From assembly GCF_024172185.1 (NCBI RefSeq), contig NZ_JAMZEC010000001.1:7539001-7603000 (forward strand): a DNA stretch of 64,000 nt, given 5' to 3'. This document shows positions 15,753 to 25,477 of this stretch, in pieces. Position 1 is the stretch's first letter; every line of letters begins with the position of its first letter. The translations under genes and the position numbers were made by a program. The stretch is from Nonomuraea roseoviolacea subsp. carminata (lineage in GTDB: Bacteria; Actinomycetota; Actinomycetes; Streptosporangiales; Streptosporangiaceae). The notes below the pieces were generated by a model. It had not been told where the DNA came from and did no database searches. It saw only the letters and a list, made by a program, of their open reading frames with translations.

Positions 15753-16065
15753 GACTCCAGCGAACTCTTCTTGTCAAGCGCTGCGCGAACCTGAAAGTTT
15801 CCTGGCAATTCCGGACGCTTCGAAGCGAAAACGATTTCGGGAAAGGGGCCCTATCACACGATCGCAGGCACCGCCGGATTGATCATCTACGGCGAGATTT
15901 CCCCGGGAAAGGGCGACGCCGGGTGGTTACGGGGGCAAACCACCCGGCGTCGCTTCATCGGCGTTCCGACGGGGGCCCGGAACGCCGGCACCAGCACTCC
16001 GACGGGGGACCGGAGTGCTTGGCTAAAGCGTACACCTACAACCCATGGGATGCGTCAAGACTTAG
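15753..16065. other. 313-bp intergenic region holding the triple-hairpin element
   Basis: No convincing coding sequence is present; short open frames here lack ribosome sites and cut through the hairpins. The first part (15753-15905) is comparatively AT-rich. The second part is almost entirely the three-hairpin element described separately. A TTGACG box on the minus strand (16058-16053) is the only promoter-like signal. Confidence 0.6.
15913..16019 (-). ncRNA. Candidate small RNA with three C-rich-loop hairpins (6C-like)
   Basis: Three perfect hairpins follow one another: stems of 16 bp (15913-15928/15938-15953), 10 bp (15959-15968/15978-15987) and 9 bp (15993-16001/16011-16019). Every loop is exactly nine nucleotides and begins ACGGGGG on the plus strand, that is, it ends in CCCCCGT on the minus strand. 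Identical loops on different stems point to selection on an RNA. On the minus strand the longest stem comes last, like a terminator, and the C-rich loops recall the actinobacterial 6C sRNA, whose loops pair with G-rich mRNA sites. The loops have five, not six, consecutive C. A TTGACG lies about 35 bp upstream, with a TANNNT box (TACGCT) at 20-bp spacing, which is longer than usual. Confidence 0.5.
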
Positions 16066-16380
16066 TCACGACCCGATCTCGCGTCGGTGCCTTGGTATCT
16101 CGCTTTGGTTAGCTTCCGGTGTCTGAAAGGTGGGAGGAGGGACATCCATCCCCCTCTCATTGGCCCCGATTACGGCTATGTATGGCAAAAAGACTGCGCC
16201 GGCGATGAACAGCAGCCGGTACGGCCACGGCACGGGCACCACCACGGCCAGGATCAGGCAGATCGTGCGGATACCCATCTTGATCAGGTAGCTCACCTCG
16301 CGGCGCTGGATGTCCGCGCTCAACGAGGGTCTGGCGTCCGTCACCTGATGGACGTCGGGCTTCTTACGCCAGCGCTTCAT
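16066..16380 (-). CDS. DUF3099 membrane protein
   Basis: 104 residues from the ATG at 16380; a GTG three codons upstream is possible. A basic N-terminus (KRWRKKP) and a conserved-looking ARPSLSADIQRREVSYL segment precede two membrane helices (about residues 35-52 and 57-75), after which the tail is polar. This matches the small actinobacterial DUF3099 family of unknown function. It is divergent from dodecin, and the candidate sRNA lies immediately beyond its stop on the same strand. Confidence 0.8.
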   Translation of the reverse strand: MKRWRKKPDVHQVTDARPSLSADIQRREVSYLIKMGIRTICLILAVVVPVPWPYRLLFIAGAVFLPYIAVIGANERGMDVPPPTFQTPEANQSEIPRHRREIGS

Positions 16381-16479
16381 ATCTCCCACCGTAGACCTCG
16401 GAGGAGCGCCGGGCGACGGCCGCCCGGCCCAGGACGGCCGGTCATGCGATCATGGCTTTCGAGTAAGGAGGATGTGGAG

Positions 16480-16692
16480 ATGACGGATCGAACGTACCGG
16501 GTGACCGAGATAGTCGGCACCTCGGCCGAGAGCGTTGACCAGGCCATCCGCAACGGCATCCGGCGCGCCTCGCAGACGCTGCGGCACCTCGACTGGTTCG
16601 AGGTGACGGAGGTGCGGGGACACATCGACGGGGGAGAGGTCGCCCACTACCAGGTGGGCATGAAGGTGGGCTTCCGCCTGGAGGACGCCTGA
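16480..16692 (+). CDS. Dodecin
   Basis: 70 residues after a strong AAGGAGGATGTGGAG site. The sequence (YRVTEIVGTSAESVDQAIRN, W in LDWFEVTEVRG, and HYQVGMKVGFRLED at the end) is characteristic of dodecins, which assemble as hollow dodecamers that bind flavins between stacked tryptophans, and in actinobacteria also coenzyme A. It serves as a flavin store or buffer in the cytoplasm. It is a single gene, convergent with tldE. Confidence 0.92.
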   Translation: MTDRTYRVTEIVGTSAESVDQAIRNGIRRASQTLRHLDWFEVTEVRGHIDGGEVAHYQVGMKVGFRLEDA

Positions 16693-16695
16693 CGC

Positions 16696-16780
16696 CCCCG
16701 CCTGACGCCCCGCCCGGCGTGCGCCGACCGGCGGCCCCGCCCGGCGTGCGCCGACCGGCGGCCCCGCCCGCCGCTGAGGA
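16696..16780. repeat. 27-bp tandem repeat between dodecin and tldE
   Basis: Two identical 27-bp units (16707-16733, 16734-16760; GCCCCGCCCGGCGTGCGCCG then ACCGGCG) and a partial third follow the dodecin stop. The sequence around the stop (GCCTGACGCCCC) is itself repeated, so the array seems to grow out of the gene end. It sits between two convergent genes. Confidence 0.85.
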
Positions 16781-16828
16781 GGCGGGCGCGGGCCAGGACG
16801 TCGGCGTGCCGAGGTCGGCGGGCGGGCC

Positions 16829-18216
16829 TCAGCTCGCCTGGCTCACCGTCGACATGTTGAAGTCGGGCACCCGCACGGCCGGCATGACCGCCCGGGTCCA
16901 GTAGTCGTTCCACTCCCGGGGCAGCGTCTGCACGCTCGCCCCCACCTCCGACAGGCGGCCGAGCAGGTCGACCGGGCTCTCGTTGAACCGGAAGTTGTTG
17001 ACCTCGCCCACGACCTCGCCGTTCTCGACGAGGTAGACGCCGTCGCGGGTCAGCCCGGTCACCAGCAGCGTCTGCGGATCGACCTCGCGGATGTACCACA
17101 GGCAGGTCAGCAGCAGCCCGCGCTCGGTCGAGGCGATCATGTCGTCCAGGGACGCGCCGCCCTCGCCGCAGGTCATCAGCAGGTTGTCGACGGGCGGGGT
17201 CACCGGCATGCCGCTGAGCCCGGCGGAGTACCGGGTCTGCTGCAGCGCCTCCAGCCGCCCGTCCCTCACCCACGCGGTCGGCTCCAGCGGCAGACCGTTG
17301 TCGAACACCGACGAGTCGCGGCTGGAGGAGTGCGCCACGACGAACGGCGCGCACTCGAGCCCCGGCGCCGACGGGTCGCCGGACAGCGTGATCGGCAGCT
17401 CCGTCAGCCGCTCGCCCACCCGGGTGCCGCCGCCCGGCTTGGAGAACACCGAGCGCCCGTCGAGCGCGTCCCTGGCGCCCGACGACCAGTACAGGTAGAT
17501 CATCAGGTCGGACACCGCGCTCGGCGGCAGGATCGTCTCGTAGCGGCCGGCCGGCAGGTCGATCCGGTTCTTGGCCCAGTCGAGCCGCCGGGCCAGCGAC
17601 GAGTCGAGGCCCGCCACGTCCACGTCGGAGAAGTCGCGCGTGGCCACGCCGGTCCACGCCGACCGCTTCAGGTCCGCCGACTTGGCGTTGAGCTCCAGCC
17701 GCCCGGACGGCTGGTCGTGGCGCAGCCGCAGGCCCGCCGACGTGCCGAGGAACGTCGTCGTACGGGTGTGCTCGGCGAAGCCGTACAGCTTCCTGCCGCC
17801 CGACTCGGCCGCGGCGAACGCCTCGCCGAGCGCGGGCGCGAAGCCCTCGAAGACGCCGATGTCGGTCGGCGTCACCGGATCGCCCCAGGACGGGCTGGCC
17901 GGCACGCCCTCGACGAGCGGCCGGGCGTCCTCGGCCGGCTGCGCCTCGCGCGCCGCCCGGTCGGCCGCCTCCACCACGTCGGCGAGCTGGTCGGGCCGCA
18001 CGGCGGCGCGCGAGACGACGCCGACGCCCTCGCCGACGACGGAGATCACGGTCAGCCGCGAGGAACGCGCGACGCCGTTGGTGGTCAGGGTGTTGCCCGC
18101 GAAGCGCAGGTTGGCGGTGGAGCCCTCGTCGGCGAGCACCACGCAGCCGTCGCCCCGCGACAGCTCCAGTGCCCGTTCCACCATCTCCTGCGGCGTACCG
18201 CCGGTGATGCGCTCGC

Positions 18217-18220
<4 letters not shown>
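16829..18220 (-). CDS. TldE/PmbA metalloprotease-like subunit
   Basis: 463 residues. The start is the GTG at 18220, whose GTGA overlaps the tldD stop; a longer frame to 18283 would run into tldD. The protein has the PmbA/TldE layout: an N-terminal alpha/beta domain with LANLRFAGNTLTTNG-like strands and a C-terminal beta domain with VDNLLMTCGEGGASLDDMI, and it lacks the zinc motif carried by its partner. TldD and TldE form a heterodimeric protease known to trim peptide precursors and degrade unfolded peptides. Translational coupling supports a 1:1 complex. Confidence 0.92.
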
Positions 18221-19713
<1,493 letters not shown>

Positions 19714-19790
19714 GTCCACGATCCTAACCCTGTGATCTTGTCTGGCCCGGACAAGCGGATACCGGCCGGTAGGGGATAGCGTCAGGTCTC

Positions 19791-20486
19791 ATGGCACGCT
19801 CTGTACTCGTCACCGGGGGCAATCGCGGCATCGGCCTCGCGATCGCCCGTGAACTAGCCGCGGCCGGCGACGCCGTCGCGGTCACCTACCGTTCGGGAGA
19901 GCCCCCGGAGGGGCTGTTCGGCGTCCGGTGCGACGTGACCAGCATGGACGACGTCGAGGCCGCCTTCGAGAAGGTGGAGGCCGAGCAGGGCCCGGTCGAG
20001 GTGCTGGTGGCCAACGCCGGCATCACCAAGGACACCCTGCTGGCGATGATGAAGGAGGACACCTTCACCGACGTCATCGACGCCAACCTCACCGGCGCCT
20101 ACCGGGTCGCCAAGCGGGCCATCCGGCCGATGATGAAGCTCAAGCGCGGGCGCGTCATCCTCGTCTCCTCGGTCGTCGCCCTGCTCGGCTCCGCCGGCCA
20201 GACCAACTACGCCGCCTCCAAGGCCGGCCTCATCGGCTTCGGCCGCTCCATGGCGCGCGAGTACGGCTCGCGCGGCATCACGGTCAACGTGGTCGCGCCC
20301 GGCTTCGTCCAGACCGACATGACGGCCGGCCTCGACGAGGAGGCCATCATCAAGAACATCCCGCTGGGGCGGCAGGCGTCGCCGGGCGAGGTGGCGCGCG
20401 TCGTCCGCTTCCTGGCCAGTGACGACGCCTCCTACATCACCGGGGCCGTGATCCCGGTCGACGGCGGACTCGGAATGGGGCACTGA
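19791..20486 (+). CDS. fabG: 3-oxoacyl-ACP reductase FabG (MabA type)
   Basis: 231 residues. The SDR signature is complete: TGGNRGIG cofactor loop at 8-15, NAGI, catalytic Ser in VSSVVA and Y-x3-K in NYAASKAG, followed by PGFVQTDMT. It reduces 3-oxoacyl-ACP with NADPH in fatty-acid elongation. The stop is one base from the start of fabI, the same pairing as mabA-inhA of mycobacteria, so the two serve consecutive reductive steps of FAS-II. It is divergent from tldD. Confidence 0.94.
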   Translation: MARSVLVTGGNRGIGLAIARELAAAGDAVAVTYRSGEPPEGLFGVRCDVTSMDDVEAAFEKVEAEQGPVEVLVANAGITKDTLLAMMKEDTFTDVIDANLTGAYRVAKRAIRPMMKLKRGRVILVSSVVALLGSAGQTNYAASKAGLIGFGRSMAREYGSRGITVNVVAPGFVQTDMTAGLDEEAIIKNIPLGRQASPGEVARVVRFLASDDASYITGAVIPVDGGLGMGH

Positions 20487-20487
20487 C

Positions 20488-21252
20488 GTGGGCATTCTCG
20501 ACGGCAAGCGGATCCTCGTGACGGGCGTCCTGACCGACGCCTCCATCGCCTTCTCGGTCGCCAAGCTGGCGCAGGAGGAGGGCGCCACCGTGGTGCTCAC
20601 CGGCTTCGGCCGGCTCAGCCTGGTCGAGCGCATCGCCAGGCGGCTTCCGCAGCCGGCCCCGGTGCTGGAGCTCGACGTGCAGAACACCGAGCACCTCGAC
20701 ACGCTGGCCGCCCGGGTCGGCGAGCACGTCGACGGCCTCGACGGGGTCGTCCACTCCATCGGCTTCGCCCCGCAGACCGCGCTCGGCGGCAACTTCCTCA
20801 ACACCACGTGGGAGGACGTCTCGACCGCCCTGCACGTGTCCACCTACTCCTTCAAGTCGCTGGCGGTCGCCTGCCTGCCGCTGATGAAGGAGGGCGGCGC
20901 GGTCGTCGGGCTCGACTTCGACGCCACCAAGGCGTGGCCGGTCTACGACTGGATGGGCGTGGCCAAGGCCGGCCTGGAGTCCGCCTCCCGCTACCTCGCC
21001 CGCGACCTCGGCAAGCAGGGCATCCGGGTCAACCTCGTCGCGGCCGGTCCGCTGCGCACGATGGCGGCCAAGTCGATCCCCGGATTCAAGGAGTTCGAGG
21101 ACAGCTGGCCGGAGAAGGCGCCGCTCGGCTGGGACCTGTCCGACACGGTGCCGGCCGCCAAGGCGTGCGTGGCGCTGATGTCCGACTGGTTCCCGGCGAC
21201 GACGGGCGAGATCGTCCACGTCGACGGCGGCGTCCACGCGATCGGCGCCTGA
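20488..21252 (+). CDS. fabI: Enoyl-ACP reductase FabI (InhA type)
   Basis: 254 residues from a GTG one base after fabG. The sequence starts GILDGKRILVTGVLTDASIA, the divergent-SDR cofactor loop of FabI/InhA, and carries the catalytic Tyr-x6-Lys in YDWMGVAKAGLESASRYLA plus DFDATKAWP. It carries out NADH-dependent reduction of trans-2-enoyl-ACP, the final step of each elongation cycle, and is the family targeted by isoniazid and triclosan. A strong terminator follows, so fabG-fabI is a complete two-gene operon. Confidence 0.95.
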   Translation: MGILDGKRILVTGVLTDASIAFSVAKLAQEEGATVVLTGFGRLSLVERIARRLPQPAPVLELDVQNTEHLDTLAARVGEHVDGLDGVVHSIGFAPQTALGGNFLNTTWEDVSTALHVSTYSFKSLAVACLPLMKEGGAVVGLDFDATKAWPVYDWMGVAKAGLESASRYLARDLGKQGIRVNLVAAGPLRTMAAKSIPGFKEFEDSWPEKAPLGWDLSDTVPAAKACVALMSDWFPATTGEIVHVDGGVHAIGA

Positions 21253-21273
21253 CGCCCCGCCATCCCGTCCCAC

Positions 21274-21313
21274 GCCCGGCCCGCTGACCGCAGCGCGGCC
21301 GGGCTCGGCTTTT
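21274..21313 (+). terminator. Rho-independent terminator after fabI
   Basis: Outer stem GCCCGGCC/GGCCGGGC (21274-21281, 21297-21304) and inner stem CGCTG/CAGCG around ACCG, followed by a short T run (CTTTTCC). It is one of the few hairpins in the window with a T tract. Confidence 0.8.
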
Positions 21314-21372
21314 CCGGGGACGGCCGGCCGAGGCGCCCTTCCGCGCAGCCCGCCGAAGCTGCCGGACGCGGT

Positions 21373-22287
21373 TCAGGCGAGGCGGTGGCGGCCGTTGGCG
21401 GCCGTCGACGGCTCGAACGGGATCGAGTCGGGCTGGTCCGACCGGTGCCGCCGCTGCTGCACCACCCGCGTCGCCGCCACCGCCGACAGCAGCAGGAGGA
21501 CCGTCAACGCCGTCCCCAGCACGTCCGAGGTGGGCGCGCTTGGCCGCAGGACCTGCTGGTCGCGCAGCGGCGCCGTCAGGTCGCGCACGAGGGGGTGCGG
21601 CCAGAGCAGGTCGATGCGCGGCTCCTCCGGGTCGGCCGCCGGCTCCTCGCCGATCCGCTCCTCCCTGGTGTCCAGGAGGTACGGCTGGCTGTCCGGCTGC
21701 GTGGCGGCGCGGGTGGGCCGGGCCGTGGGCGCCGTCGTGGGCCGCCGGCCGTCGTCCTTGCGCTGCCGGGCCGTGCCGGAGCGCGTGGGCTGTCCGGGCT
21801 GCGCCGTGCGTCTCTGCGCGGGCGCCAGGGCGGTGGCGCTCGGGCCGGGCGTCGCGCGGTCGTCGCGGACGCTCTGGTCGTCGCAGGCCAGCACCGGCAG
21901 GCACACCTCGCCCAGCGTCCTGGGCAGCAGGGTGCCCGTGGTGGTCGGCGAGGGGTCGGGGTCGTCCTTCCTGTCGTGGCCGGGCCTGGCCGTGGGCACG
22001 GCCTCCCCGACCTTGCCGAGCACCTTGCCCGTGGTGTCGTCCACCTTGTCGGTCAGGCCCTTGGCCTTGCCGCCGGTCACGTTGTCGACGGTGTCGGTGA
22101 CCTTGCCGACCGTGTCGCAGACCGTGCCCGTCACGCCGCCGAGTAAGCCGCCCCCCTTGGGGCAGTCGTCGGCCTCGGCCGGTCCGGCCCCGGGCACGGT
22201 GAAGGTCACAGTGAGGGCCACGGTGACCGCGGTCGTCGCCAGTGCCGTCGCCAGGACGCCGGCCGACCTCGCGGTCCTGCTCCCCAT
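21373..22287 (-). CDS. Exported, membrane-anchored hypothetical protein
   Basis: 304 residues from the ATG at 22287, with GGAGGGG upstream. Residues 1-38 form a signal peptide ending near AEADD. A Gly/Thr/Val-rich repetitive stretch follows (VGKVTDTVDNVTGGKAKGL, then TDKVDDTTGKVLGKVGEAV), two Cys in VCLPVLACDD, and a long Pro/Thr/Arg-rich disordered region. A single C-terminal membrane helix (VLGTALTVLLLLSAVAATRVV) is followed by a short basic tail, as in sortase-like or chaplin-like wall proteins, but no LPxTG motif is seen. A surface or wall protein is likely; function unknown. Confidence 0.75.
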   Translation of the reverse strand: MGSRTARSAGVLATALATTAVTVALTVTFTVPGAGPAEADDCPKGGGLLGGVTGTVCDTVGKVTDTVDNVTGGKAKGLTDKVDDTTGKVLGKVGEAVPTARPGHDRKDDPDPSPTTTGTLLPRTLGEVCLPVLACDDQSVRDDRATPGPSATALAPAQRRTAQPGQPTRSGTARQRKDDGRRPTTAPTARPTRAATQPDSQPYLLDTREERIGEEPAADPEEPRIDLLWPHPLVRDLTAPLRDQQVLRPSAPTSDVLGTALTVLLLLSAVAATRVVQQRRHRSDQPDSIPFEPSTAANGRHRLA

Positions 22288-22436
22288 CGGTTCGTCCCCT
22301 CCCGCATCGCCTTGGATGAAATTTTTACGGACATCGCCGCCGAGACGCAGGTGTTTACCGCCAAAGTTGCGATTCGGTATCGAGTAGTGATACGCGAGCC
22401 CGAATCCGGTTCTCCTGGGCGGCGTGTCGTACCCGG

Positions 22437-23384
22437 TCAGTCCGGGGAGGACACGTCGTCCAGGGCCTCGCGGATCTCCCGGGGCAGCACGACCTCCTCG
22501 GCGGCCAGGATGCCCGCGAGCTGCGACCGCGTGCGGGCGCCCACGATGGCCGAGGACACCCCCGGCTGGTCGCGCACCCAGGACAGCGCCACCGCCAGCG
22601 GCGAGACGCCGAGCCCGTCGGCGGCCGTCATCACCGACTCCACCACCGACCGGCAGCGGTCGTCGAGGTACGGCCGGACGAAGTCGGCGAAGTGCGGCGT
22701 GGCGGCCCGCGAGTCGGCCGGGATGCCGGTGCGGTACTTGCCGGTCAGCACGCCCCGCCCCAGCGGCGACCAGGCCAGCACCCCGGCCCCCACGTGCTCG
22801 GCGGCCGGCAGCAGCTCCCGCTCGGGCTCGCGCGCCAGCAGGGAGTACTCGGCCTGGGCCGAGATGATCGGCACGCGGCCGGGCACGCACCGCTGGGCGA
22901 CGGCCGCGGCCGCGAGCTGCCAGCCGGCGTAGTCGCACACGCCCGCGTAGACGGCCCGGCCGGAGGAGACGATCGCGTCGAGCGCGGCCAGGGTCTCCTC
23001 CAGCGGCACCTCGTCGTCGTAGGTGTGGAGCTGCCACAGGTCGACGTGGTCGACGCCGAGGCGGGCCAGCGACTCGTCCACGGCGGCCACCAGGTGGCGG
23101 CGGGAGGCGTCGCGGGGGCGGCGGCCGAGCGGCGTCACCACGGCCTTGGTCGAGATCACCAGCTCGGAGCGGGGCACCTGGTCGCGCAGCAGCCGGCCGA
23201 GCAGGCGCTCGGCGTCGCCGCCGGTGTAGACGTCGGCCGTGTCGACGAGCGTGCCCCCCGCGTCCACGAAGGTGCGAAGCTGCGCCGAGGCCTCGTCGGC
23301 GTCGGTGTCACGCCCCCAGGTCATCGTGCCGAGCCCCAGCCGGGACACCGACAGGCCGCTTCGGCCGACATAGCGCTGCTGCAT
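22437..23384 (-). CDS. Aldo/keto reductase
   Basis: 315 residues from the ATG at 23384 (MQQRYVG). The in-frame extension to 23576 covers the start of the oppositely oriented phosphatase and is rejected. AKR signatures are present: GLGTMTWG, FVDAGGTLVDTADVYTGG (Asp and Tyr of the tetrad), Lys in VISTKAV, His in WQLHTYDDEVP, and the C-terminal VSSAIVGARTRSQL that binds NADPH. It reduces aldehydes or ketones in the cytoplasm; the physiological substrate cannot be told from sequence. Confidence 0.9.
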   Translation of the reverse strand: MQQRYVGRSGLSVSRLGLGTMTWGRDTDADEASAQLRTFVDAGGTLVDTADVYTGGDAERLLGRLLRDQVPRSELVISTKAVVTPLGRRPRDASRRHLVAAVDESLARLGVDHVDLWQLHTYDDEVPLEETLAALDAIVSSGRAVYAGVCDYAGWQLAAAAVAQRCVPGRVPIISAQAEYSLLAREPERELLPAAEHVGAGVLAWSPLGRGVLTGKYRTGIPADSRAATPHFADFVRPYLDDRCRSVVESVMTAADGLGVSPLAVALSWVRDQPGVSSAIVGARTRSQLAGILAAEEVVLPREIREALDDVSSPD

Positions 23385-23448
23385 GGTCCCGAAAGGGTAC
23401 CGTCCGGGCCGCGGAAAAGCCGTGATCCACGCCTGCGACACTTGGGTC

Positions 23449-24135
23449 GTGACCACGCTGCTTCTGGCCCGCCACGGCCTCACCGCCCTCACGGGGCCCG
23501 TCCTGGCCGGCCGTACACCGGGTGTGCATCTGAGCGAGGAGGGCCGGCGGCAGGCCGGCGCGCTGGCCGGGCGCATCGCCGGCGTGCGGCTGGACGCGGT
23601 GGTCTCCAGCCCGCTGGAGCGGTGCCTGGAGACCGCGACGGCCGTCGCCGAGGGGCGCGGGATGGCCGTGAAGACCGACGAGCGGTTCGTGGAGTGCGGC
23701 TACGGCGACTGGACCGGCCGCCCGCTGGAGGAGCTGGCCAAGGAGCCGCTGTGGCGGGTCGTGCAGGCCCATCCGAGCGCGGCGGTCTTCCCCGGCGGCG
23801 AGCCGCTGGCGGACGTCCAGCACCGGGCCGTGGCGGCGGTGCGGGAGTGGAACGCGCGCGTGGGGGAGAAGGGTGTCTACCTCGTGTGCAGCCACGGCGA
23901 CGTGATCAAGGCGATCGTGGCCGACGCGCTGGGCCTTCATCTTGACCAGTTTCAGCGGATAACGGCAGATCCTGCGGCCCTCACAGTGATTCGCTATGCT
24001 CCCTTGCGTCCCTTTCTTCTCAGGCTTAACGATATGGGGGAATTGCGGCTCCCCGAGGATTCGGAGGAGAAAGACGGGGGAGAAAACATCACCGGGAGCG
24101 ATGCCGCCGTCGGCGGCGGACCCGGGACCACGTAA
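23449..24135 (+). CDS. Histidine phosphatase (MSMEG_4193 type)
   Basis: 228 residues from the GTG at 23449; an in-frame start at 23383 would overlap the divergent gene. It opens with TTLLLARHGLTAL, where His9 of the RHG motif is the phosphorylated residue. SSPLERCLETA, ECGYGDWTG and the second active-site His in VCSHGDVIKA follow. It belongs to the phosphoglycerate-mutase-like phosphatase superfamily. The next three or four genes (DUF3090, SCO1664-type, NRDE, mshC) follow in a pattern I know from other actinobacteria, suggesting a shared but undefined process. Confidence 0.88.
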   Translation: MTTLLLARHGLTALTGPVLAGRTPGVHLSEEGRRQAGALAGRIAGVRLDAVVSSPLERCLETATAVAEGRGMAVKTDERFVECGYGDWTGRPLEELAKEPLWRVVQAHPSAAVFPGGEPLADVQHRAVAAVREWNARVGEKGVYLVCSHGDVIKAIVADALGLHLDQFQRITADPAALTVIRYAPLRPFLLRLNDMGELRLPEDSEEKDGGENITGSDAAVGGGPGTT

Positions 24136-24144
24136 GGTCAGGCT

Positions 24145-24693
24145 ATGCCGGTCTTCGACTACGACCCACCAGAGAGGTTCGTGGCCGGTGCCCTGGGGCA
24201 ACCGGGCGCCCGAGCCTTCTTTCTGCAGGCCAGAGCCGAGGGCAGACTGACCACGGTCGCGCTGGAGAAGCTGCAGGTCGCCGCGCTCGCGGGCAGGCTC
24301 GACGAGCTGCTCGACGAGGTGCTGCGGCGCAGCGGGGGCACCGCCCACGTGCCGGCCCTGGCGCCCGCCGAGCTCTCCGACGACGCCCCCCTCGACGTCC
24401 CGCTGGCCGAGGACTTCCGGGTGGGCACCATGGCACTCGCGTGGGACCCCGAGACCTCTCAGGTGGTGATCGAGGCCCAGGAGATGGTCGACGAGGAGGA
24501 CCTCGACGCGCCCGAGCCCGCCGTGCTGCGGGTCCGCATCAGCGCCGGGGCCGCGCGGGCCTTCACCGCGCGGGCCCTGCGCCTCGTCGCCGCGGGCAGG
24601 CCACCCTGCCCCCTGTGCGGCCAGCCCCTCGACGCCGAGGGGCACATCTGCGTCCGGCTCAACGGCTACCGCGGGGGTGAGGCGGCTTCATGA
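24145..24693 (+). CDS. DUF3090 protein with C-terminal zinc knuckle
   Basis: 182 residues. The family opening VFDYDPPERFVAGALGQPG is followed by a helical VALEKLQVAALAGRLDELLDEVL region. Acidic strands come next, and the end is CPLCGQPLDAEGHIC, a C-x2-C...H-x-C arrangement able to bind zinc. Function unknown; DUF3090 is almost confined to actinobacteria. The stop overlaps the next start by four bases, so it is co-translated with the kinase-like SCO1664 protein. Confidence 0.85.
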   Translation: MPVFDYDPPERFVAGALGQPGARAFFLQARAEGRLTTVALEKLQVAALAGRLDELLDEVLRRSGGTAHVPALAPAELSDDAPLDVPLAEDFRVGTMALAWDPETSQVVIEAQEMVDEEDLDAPEPAVLRVRISAGAARAFTARALRLVAAGRPPCPLCGQPLDAEGHICVRLNGYRGGEAAS

Positions 24694-25454
24694 GCGCCCC
24701 GGAGAGCGAGCCCGCCGTCAGGCACTCGCACACGCCGGTCATGGACGACGAGAGGGCGCTGAAGCTCCTCCGTGACGGGCGTCTGGACGTGGTCGGCCGC
24801 CTGGTCGAGGCGACCAACCTGACGCTCTACTGCTCCGTCACGCTCGCCGGGCGCACCGTCGCCTGCGTCTACAAGCCCGTACGCGGCGAACGCCCGCTGT
24901 GGGACTTCCCCGACGGCACCCTGGCGGCCCGCGAGGTGGCGGCCTTCGAGGTGTCCCAGACGACCGGCTGGCAGATCGTGCCCCCCACCGTCTACCGCGA
25001 CGGCCCGTTCGGTCCCGGCATGTGCCAGCTCTGGATCGACACCGAGCGCGAGATCGACCTCATGCGGCTGGTGCGCAGCCGCAACCCGGTGGTGCGCCGC
25101 ATGGCGGTCTTCGACGCGGTGGTCAACAACGCCGACCGCAAGGGCGGCCACCTGCTGCCGCTGCCCACCGGCCACGTGTACGGGGTCGACCACGGCGTCT
25201 GCTTCGCCGCCGAGGACAAACTGCGCACCGTGCTGTGGCAGTGGCGCGGCAAGCCGCTGGCCCGCGAGGCCGTCGCCGTGCTCGCCAAGCTGGAGCGCGA
25301 GCTGGAGTCGGGCGCGCTCGGGCGCAGGCTGCGCGAGCTGCTGACCCAGGCAGAGGTGGAGGCGACCTGGCAGCGGGTCAGGCGGCTGCTCGACACCGGC
25401 CTCCACCCGTCGCCGTCGGAGGACTGGCCGGCCATCCCCTGGCCGCCGATCTAA
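24690..25454 (+). CDS. SCO1664-family protein (PI3/4-kinase-like fold)
   Basis: 254 residues. The VYKPVRGERPLWDFPDG segment resembles the ATP-binding lysine strand of phosphatidylinositol-kinase-like and HipA-like proteins, NNADRKGGHLL the catalytic loop (Asp, Asn) and YGVDHGVCF the metal-binding Asp-His-Gly motif. A kinase acting on protein or a small molecule is therefore plausible, though no substrate is known to me. It is coupled to the DUF3090 gene by ATGA and lies in the mshC neighbourhood. Confidence 0.85.
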   Translation: MSAPESEPAVRHSHTPVMDDERALKLLRDGRLDVVGRLVEATNLTLYCSVTLAGRTVACVYKPVRGERPLWDFPDGTLAAREVAAFEVSQTTGWQIVPPTVYRDGPFGPGMCQLWIDTEREIDLMRLVRSRNPVVRRMAVFDAVVNNADRKGGHLLPLPTGHVYGVDHGVCFAAEDKLRTVLWQWRGKPLAREAVAVLAKLERELESGALGRRLRELLTQAEVEATWQRVRRLLDTGLHPSPSEDWPAIPWPPI

Positions 25455-25477
25455 AGGCGTTTACTACGCTGTGCCCC

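Noticed and set aside
15879..16126. Small plus-strand frames over the triple-hairpin element
   Set aside because: They run through the hairpin stems, lack ribosome sites and have no coherent composition; the RNA-structure explanation is better.
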